This document shows positions 57,994 through 64,000 of a stretch of 64,000 bases of DNA, piece by piece. Position 1 is the stretch's first letter. Each line of letters opens with the position of its first letter. The position numbers and the translations under genes are program-made. The stretch comes from Eucalyptus grandis. Lineage: Eukaryota; Streptophyta; Magnoliopsida; Myrtales; Myrtaceae. Under the pieces are notes generated by a model. It was given only the letters and a program-made list of their open reading frames with translations. It ran no database searches and was not told the DNA's origin. The DNA is taken from NCBI RefSeq assembly GCF_016545825.1, contig NC_052617.1, forward strand, positions 54,627,382 through 54,691,381. The letters run 5' to 3'.

Positions 57994-60900
57994 CTATTGC
58001 TTAACTTTCAGTGAATCCTCAATCCGCTGGATCAGTTGATCAGCTGTCAGAGCACCCTCCTGATAATTGAAAATAGCTCAATTAAGATAAGGGTAGATGA
58101 TTAAAACATCTTAAAACTGTATAAGTTGCAAGCAATTGAACATCAGAAAAATTTCACAACCCAATCTTAAAGTTAAATTATAAATGAGAATCAACCTAAC
58201 TTCCGATTAAATAACATTCAAAGACCACAGAATAATGCATAAATCTTAGGTGATGGCCATCAGTTATTACCATTTCTGCATTGAGCCGGCAACCATGTCC
58301 TTCACAGAAAATTTATAGGGATACCCCCTGCCTATTGCTAAAAGAAGTATCACTTACTATGCATGGATTGCAACGACATGGATTGCAGCAACCTAACAAC
58401 TAGGGAAGCTGTGTTTTCCACGACAGTCAAGCTCTACAAAGGGAAGGCCTTTCATTGATCACTGTTGAAGACTTATGCAGTTTGTGCATATTTATCATCG
58501 GTTATTATGTAGAAACATGTTGGTGCTTCATCATGGTTTCATTGCCGGTTCCATGTTATGTGAGAGAGTAATGATGAAGTGGGATGGAATTCCCCAGTCA
58601 AAAACAGTTTAGGAGGAGAAGGGTGTCCACTGATTATTGGTCAATATAGATTCTTCATGCCGCAAGAGGGGCCTTAGTGCCTATATACATTACAAGGGCT
58701 GTCTGTGCTTTTTTGGCAAAATGCAAGTACTCTTTCCAGAGTTCACCCTTAATCTTTCACATCATAAAGATTAAAATTGCCAAAAAAACTTGTGACTGCA
58801 GGTTTTTGTTCAAATTAGGATATCTAAGGCATCTCATCACAGTATCAAAAACTTTTTATGAGCCTTTACTAACATAATAGTTACAAGAACTTAGCAGATT
58901 AAATTTCCAAATGATAGCAAAGGTGAAAAAGATAAAACTTACAAAACGCTCAAAAGGCTTCCCATCTTTAAATATGATAAAGGTAGGTAATGCTTCTATC
59001 TTGTATTTATCAGCAATGCTGGGGTACTTCTCAGTATCAATCTTCACAACTTGAATTGTATCATTAAGTCTAATGCTGACCTCATTAAGGATGGGAACCA
59101 TAAATTGACAAGGACCACACCTGGGCACAAAAGCTCGAATTATAAGTATTATGCCAATCAAGTTGCTCGAAGATTTATTAGAACAGGTATCATTGATACA
59201 AATCTATGGAGGATGTACATTACCAAGTAGCATAAAAATCAACTAATACAGGTTTCTCAGATTTGGCCAATAGATCATCAAAAGAGTTATATGTCTGCTT
59301 CTTAGCTTCAACCTGTAAAAACAAGGGATGCAGGTAAGTGGACATCTCTAATCTACAAAACAAAGATCAAAGTAATAATGTCACCAAATGGTCCAACAGA
59401 GACAAGAGGAAGCACATATACTTCCTTTAACCATATTAATAAAGTCCAAAAGAGGCTACTTATTAAAGAGGAACATAAAGTTTACTCCAACAGATCAAAG
59501 GAAGAAGCCAACTAAATAAAGAACATATGCTATAACTAGCGTAAAGGAGTACAAGGAGAGCAAAACACGTTTTATCATTAACAGCAGTAAACAGGATGCA
59601 GACAAAAAATAAGGGGAAAAATTGCACGACATATAACAATGGATAAATGCACTTACTGATTAGGAGGAAATATATAAAGATAAAGCTAAGTAGGTCTCTT
59701 TCACTCCCACTCTCTTCAATTACATAGATATAGACTTGGATATTAACATACTAGAATCGTCCAGTAGACCAACATATATAAAAACTCCCATCTAGTAGGA
59801 TAAGGTCTACAGTTGTTTGTCGTTGTTTGTGATGACAAGTACAAAATCAACTCCTGCTAAGAGTTCGTGTGGTATAGGTTAACCCCTGGCCTGCCCTAAA
59901 GAAGCTTTACAAAGATGCCATTGTAGGCCTTACTCCTAACTTTCTAAAAGTGTTGTTCATTATAGCTCTATATCACTTTAACCAATATGCTTCAAGATTC
60001 AGATGAGATCCTAACATGAGAATGTAAAATTCCTCATACATTAAATGAGCAAACTCCTCATAACACAGCAACTGGTCCAATTTCACCAGTTTGTTTTCTT
60101 CTAGACAGATCATTTATAGGTTGCATTGTCCAATGCAAAATGATGAAACCATCAAAATCTGTCTTCTTTGCTTGAGGAGGCAGATATGCATTTGTATGAA
60201 TTATATGAAACAGGTCAATCCAAGGATATGCTCCAAGTAATGACAGAATTTATCTAGTAAAGAAAAAGACACGAGACTGGTGGAAAGCAGATGGATGACC
60301 CGGCATGACATGGCATTTTTTTTTTTATAATAGATGCAGATTGGCCAAGCACGACATGACATTGTCCATGGTCACCTCCTAAAGCACGTTCATTACAATT
60401 AGGAAACAATCACTATGGGTTTAGTAGGGAAAACCACGGCAAGTGCAATGCCAGGCAGCACGCAAATAGCAACACAAGCTGTGTAGATTGTCAAATCATT
60501 CAATTATTTATTGAAAAATATAGCTAACTAAATGATAAAATAGAATGAAGACGTAACGCATAATAATCCCCCCGATAAAATTGAGGTTAAGCAGGCAATA
60601 TGAAAATTTGCCCAACGAAGAATGACCGCTCGTATGATTTACCCACCATACCAACACTTCTATCGACCCAACAAAGCTCCACTGCACACTAAGACCGGAT
60701 GTCGATGCCGGCGGAACATACACACCAGAGCATAACAAAACCACAAGCACCGAATACTTGTAACAAGAGAAGCAAGCCACGGCCAAGCTAAATTAGAGAG
60801 AGAGACGTCCAATTCCAGTCATATATTTCAAACATCAAGTGAGCACCAGACAAGACAGAGCCCGCGCTCCGGCGAGCACGCGTTCCGCCACAGCTCAGAG

Positions 60901-61120
60901 CAACACTGCAAAAAAAAAAAAAACAACGAATCCCGGAGAGAGGCGTTACCACCAGAGAGAAGCCCCGAGGCTTCGAGTTCACCGAGATCCTCCGGCCCCC
61001 GCCGCCGAACCCGCGGGCGCCCGCCGGGAGCCGGAGCCGAAGCGGCGACATGGAGGAGGAGGCGGCCGGATTCTCGCCGCTCAAGCGAGGAATCGAAGAT
61101 GCGGAGAGAGAAATCGCCAT
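57994..61120 (-). CDS. TRXY: Thioredoxin Y, chloroplastic (four exons, complete)
   Basis: Exons on the minus strand are 60950-61120, 59224-59312, 58943-59120 and 57994-58059, all with GT/AG introns (donors GTAACG, GTAATG, GTAAGT; acceptors ending CAG). They total 504 nt, or 167 residues. The start ATG at 61120 sits in a CCATGGCG context. Residues 1 to about 57 are Ser/Arg-rich and fit a chloroplast transit peptide. 'VEAKKQTYNSFDDLL' then opens the thioredoxin fold, with the active site WCGPC at 87-91, the cis-Pro at 132 ('ALPTF') and the tail 'IEDSLKVKQ'. Length and exon-end motifs match Arabidopsis TRX-Y1/Y2. By family knowledge it is a stromal disulfide reductase, fed by ferredoxin-thioredoxin reductase or NTRC, that reduces peroxiredoxin Q and methionine sulfoxide reductases. 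I cannot tell Y1 from Y2. Exon 4, the last intron and the end of exon 3 are copied in blocks B and D; only the exon-3 end is copied in A and C. Confidence 0.95.
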
Positions 61121-62832
61121 GGAAACGAGGGACTCGAACGAAGAACGACTACCACGAGCTCTCCAAATCTACTTCTTCCTTCTTCTTTTTTTTGGATAAA
61201 TCGAAGAGAAATATCTTCCCCCCGGCTGCGTCGTCGTCTCGTCCGCGCGTGGATTCGCGGAGGGAGGGATCTTTGGGTTTCTCCGATCCTTCGCTCTGGC
61301 CCCTTTTTATACTTGACCGGGGGAATGTTCCGGTGTGAAGCCGCGTGGCCGCCTGATTGAATTCAACGGACGGTCAGAGATGGATCGCGGCAACTACTCC
61401 CGGGATCCGACGGTCCTGATTTTTCTTTTTCTTTTTTTGGTTAGCTCGGGGTTGGGGAGTGGGGACCACATCGCGGACACCGGACGATGCTAGCTAAGGA
61501 AAGCCTCCGGTGTTCTTGGAGGCTTTCGGTGACTTTTTTGGTCGCAACTACCCCTCCAATTTTCATTCTGGCTTTTCACGGATTAATATTAAAGCTATCA
61601 TATTCCATGTGATTTATTATTTGTGAATAGCAATAAATCGAGGGTGAATAATTATTATTATTTTAAAACTTCCATTTGGTTCCCAAAGTGGGCAGGAAAA
61701 TAAATTATTAATTTATGTCCTCTTGCGACAAGCCAACATGAGAGTTATATCCGGCATCATTAAAACAACCTTTGCATCGGAATGAGGATGCGGTAGTCCT
61801 ATCAATAAAGCAAAAGCATTGTGAAAAAACTCATTCTAAATACCTGAAATATGGTTTGTCGATCAAAACAAAATGTCTTCTTCGTCATTTTGAAGGAAAA
61901 TCACTGCAGTGAGATGGCCAAGGATATTAAGGTTAGATATGCTTTTGGCTTTCCACAGGATTTACGTCTTCAAATTCTTCGGTTGATTTATTTCTTGTGG
62001 TTCTTAGCTAGTGTTATATCTAGGATTCCGATTCTTCCATACTTTTCATGACTATGATCTCTTACGAAATCAGTACTCGATCACATAGCCAATAGTTTCA
62101 CTTTACAAGAACTGAATCGCGCTCAAAGCATGCGCAATCAAGAGCCTAGCCTAGCTAATTGGCTAACAAATGCTAGCAAAACATGCATTCATCTAATCAA
62201 AATTGGCAAACTAACAATACAACTGGGTCAATAGTCCTGCATCCTCTCTCTAAGTGGAAAAGAAAAGGACTGGAAGTTGTTTTAGCACTCCCAGTAGCTA
62301 CAGTAGCCATCAGAGATAGTTGTACTTCCGTAACTTCCAATATCTTGAACTTGAATTTATACCATCTGCTATAAGTTGAAAGTTATGACAGTACAAGTGT
62401 GAAAAAGAAAGAATTAAGCTCTTTTTCTATATATGCCCAGCGATGAGCTTTAAAGCATGATGACAGTTACACTGAGGATCTCCGCTCTGCACTCTGCAAC
62501 TCACTAGAAAGGTCATCTCCCCAATCATGGTAATGTGCATGTTCAAATTTAAGGAAATTATAACTCATTCCATGCACAGAAACGCATTCACATATAAACG
62601 TTTGTAACAGAATTTTGACGTTTCCACCTCCCCTGCCTACAGATTAAATCCGTCAAGTTACTAGAGCTCAATGAAAATCATACAGCTAAGGGCTAAAACA
62701 GTAACAGGGATAGGTCGATGGTTGTCATACACCCAGCTTTAGCTCGAAAAGGAAATACCGTTACATGGTAGTACAAAGTAAAATAACATTAATCCGTGGG
62801 AGCCAGAAAAAGAACTCTGAAGCATACCTTGA
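61121..62832. other. Intergenic: thioredoxin Y promoter/5' UTR and 3' flank of the sphingolipid-synthase-like gene
   Basis: The DNA at 61121-61500 is G+C-rich with CT tracts, as expected for the 5' UTR and promoter of thioredoxin Y; its open frames on the plus strand are compositional. From 61560 to 62400 it is A/T-rich with nothing recognised. The last 400 bases probably hold the 3' UTR of the neighbour, whose stop is at 62833-62835. Confidence 0.5.
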
Positions 62833-64000
62833 TCACCCGTCGCTTGTCCATGTGAAAGCCAAAAGAACAATGGTTAGTGCAGAAAAGATGGTGGCACAAG
62901 GAAACACCCACATGACCCACTTTGACCTTCTGCCAGAACTCTTCTCTTGGGTGCTCAACTCGACCTCCTTGAGCAGCTCTCTCACTCCATCCATGTCAGA
63001 GTCTTTGGCAGCTTGAATCAGCCTGCTTTGAATTTTTTCGAGCTTTAAGAGCCGTCTGTTTCTACGTGCATCTTTGGGTGGCCAGATGAAACCTGTCATC
63101 TTCCATAGGAGGATACCCACGTAAATGGCAACTATACAGTCTACAGTATAATGGTGACGTTCTCTTATCTCTCTTTGGGCACTGTGCATTACAAGCAGCC
63201 ATACAAAGACCGAGCTGAGACCCCCATAAGCCTCCTGTAAGGATAATAGATAGACGAGCAATCTTCAGAAACTTTTGTCCAAACCAATAGAACATTAAAG
63301 GAAAGAAAACAACTGAAAGGATATTTGAAGATACTTGATTTTTATTGCTCAGAACTAAAATGGAGAGAAGGGGTCAAATGGGGAGGTAAATTTCCCCTGC
63401 TCTTGTTGTGTTTATTTTGCAGAAAATGAATGATTTGGAATATGTTTTCCTGAAAATGACAGTTTGTGTTGCTAAAAAAAAATGAATAAAGAAGAAATAT
63501 TTTCATCGTCCATGAAAATGCATAAACATAAATTATTGCCAATAATGAGAATATTTTTCATTAACTAACTATTTCAAGCAATACAAACAACAATTTTAGT
63601 GATAGTTTTTTCAAATCATTCCTTTTCCACCAAAAAAAAAAAAAAAACAAGAAGAAGCCTCTTATAGTCTCCAATCACTTGTAAAACTGAAGCAAAAGCG
63701 AGGGATGCAGCTGCTTTTCTCTTCAGATTCTCATTTTAACCGTCAACACTCAATTCAGTAAGAAAATCCAGGAAATATTACATTGAAACAGCCGGAGAAA
63801 TTGTGCTCTTCCAGACATTTTGTTTCTTCTATTTTCCATTACCTCAGCCCACCACCCAAAGAAGTCTTTGCCAAGCAAAGAGTTATCTTGAAAGGAAGAG
63901 GATTTCTCTGCGAAGAATGCAGAATTGACAACTAGAGTTCAAGGGGGGTACCGTCCAAGCCATAGCTGTAAGTACAGCAACAAGCATGTGGCCACTGTAC
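62833..64000 (-). CDS. Sphingomyelin-synthase-like membrane protein (PHLOEM UNLOADING MODULATOR-like), C-terminal two exons; gene continues past the right edge
   Basis: The penultimate exon (63952-64000, open at the right edge) encodes 'YSGHMLVAVLTAMAWT' and ends at a GTACC donor. The last exon (62833-63234, acceptor TTACAG) continues in phase with 'EAYGGLSSVFVWLLVMHSAQ' and ends at TGA. The sphingolipid synthase/PAP2 catalytic His of 'SGHM' and the His and Asp of 'HHYTVD' are all present. Two membrane segments follow: one around 'CIVAIYVGILLW', then a charged cytosolic stretch ('RRNRRLLKLEKIQSRL'), then 'WVFPCATIFSALTIVLLAF'. The tail differs from inositolphosphoceramide synthases (IPCS) and fits my memory of the At1g43580 family (PLM), implicated in sphingolipid synthesis and phloem unloading. 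That assignment is moderate; membership of the sphingomyelin-synthase family is firm. The intron at 63235-63951 is A/T-rich. Confidence 0.82.

Larger units (their letters stand above)
51351..58995. repeat. Partial block E, running into the intact thioredoxin Y gene
   Basis: Starts like A and C, then follows their left arm with three changes. It has the GC-rich element (52201-53135), an AT microsatellite, and a direct duplication of about 1 kb: 53820-54097 recurs at about 54820-55097, and 51893-52010 recurs at about 54095-54210. From about 56400 to 58825 it contains DNA that is deleted in A and C but present in B/D. It carries no CNL and no hAT-like element, and it continues without a break into complete thioredoxin exons. 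E is therefore likely to be the source-like end of the array. Confidence 0.82.

Noticed and set aside
61099..61360. Plus-strand open frames over thioredoxin exon 1 and promoter
   Set aside because: They overlap the real minus-strand exon and G+C-rich promoter, and have no recognisable domain.
1..64000. CRISPR arrays, rRNA or tRNA genes, bacterial operons
   Set aside because: No regularly spaced repeats of that type and no tRNA or rRNA motif recognised by eye; the window is plant nuclear DNA. A tRNAscan or Rfam search would be needed to exclude small RNA genes fully.

Overview
The window is nuclear DNA from a flowering plant, most likely a woody dicot. The evidence is intron-containing genes with GT/AG splice sites, a thioredoxin with a chloroplast transit peptide, a cluster of coiled-coil NBS-LRR (CNL) resistance genes of the RPS5/At5g63020 class, plant LINE remnants, and AT-rich intergenic DNA full of poly-A/T and microsatellites. 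Myrtales (Eucalyptus-like) would fit the general look, but nothing here proves it.

Layout: 1-2671 holds the 3' part of a decayed LINE (+). From 2672 to about 58995 the window is an array of related blocks: A (2672-13620), B (15479-29540), C (29541-38840), D (40046-51350) and a partial block E (51351-58995). A matches C and B matches D, so the array looks like a two-gene unit (A+B) duplicated in tandem as C+D, with E as a partial third copy. A-D each carry one CNL on the minus strand. Going left from the gene (downstream of it), each block then has a roughly 2.5 kb hAT-like element and a piece of the chloroplast thioredoxin Y gene. The CNLs in A, B and C are pseudogenes. The one in D is intact except for a 1-bp frameshift late in the LRR. 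Block E runs into the only complete thioredoxin Y gene (four exons, 57994-61120, minus, 167 aa, WCGPC). Next to it, at the right edge, is the 3' end of a second ordinary gene: a sphingomyelin-synthase-like membrane protein resembling PHLOEM UNLOADING MODULATOR (exons 62833-63234 and 63952-64000, minus).

Other items are a GC-rich fold-back element with a TAA target duplication (52201-53135), a broken N-terminal fragment of a UNE12/LRL-type bHLH gene (17610-17905), a LINE 3' end at the C/D junction (39290-39620), RNase H relics inside the hAT-like elements, and local tandem repeats.

Only thioredoxin Y and the sphingolipid-synthase-like gene look clearly functional; CNL-D is a candidate. The rest records repeated unequal exchange, ectopic recombination and transposon insertion at a resistance-gene cluster that repeatedly carried along the 3' half of its thioredoxin neighbour. 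I did not find a clearly novel biochemical system. The most unusual structure is the thioredoxin-fragment/CNL array with its shared chimeric junction.
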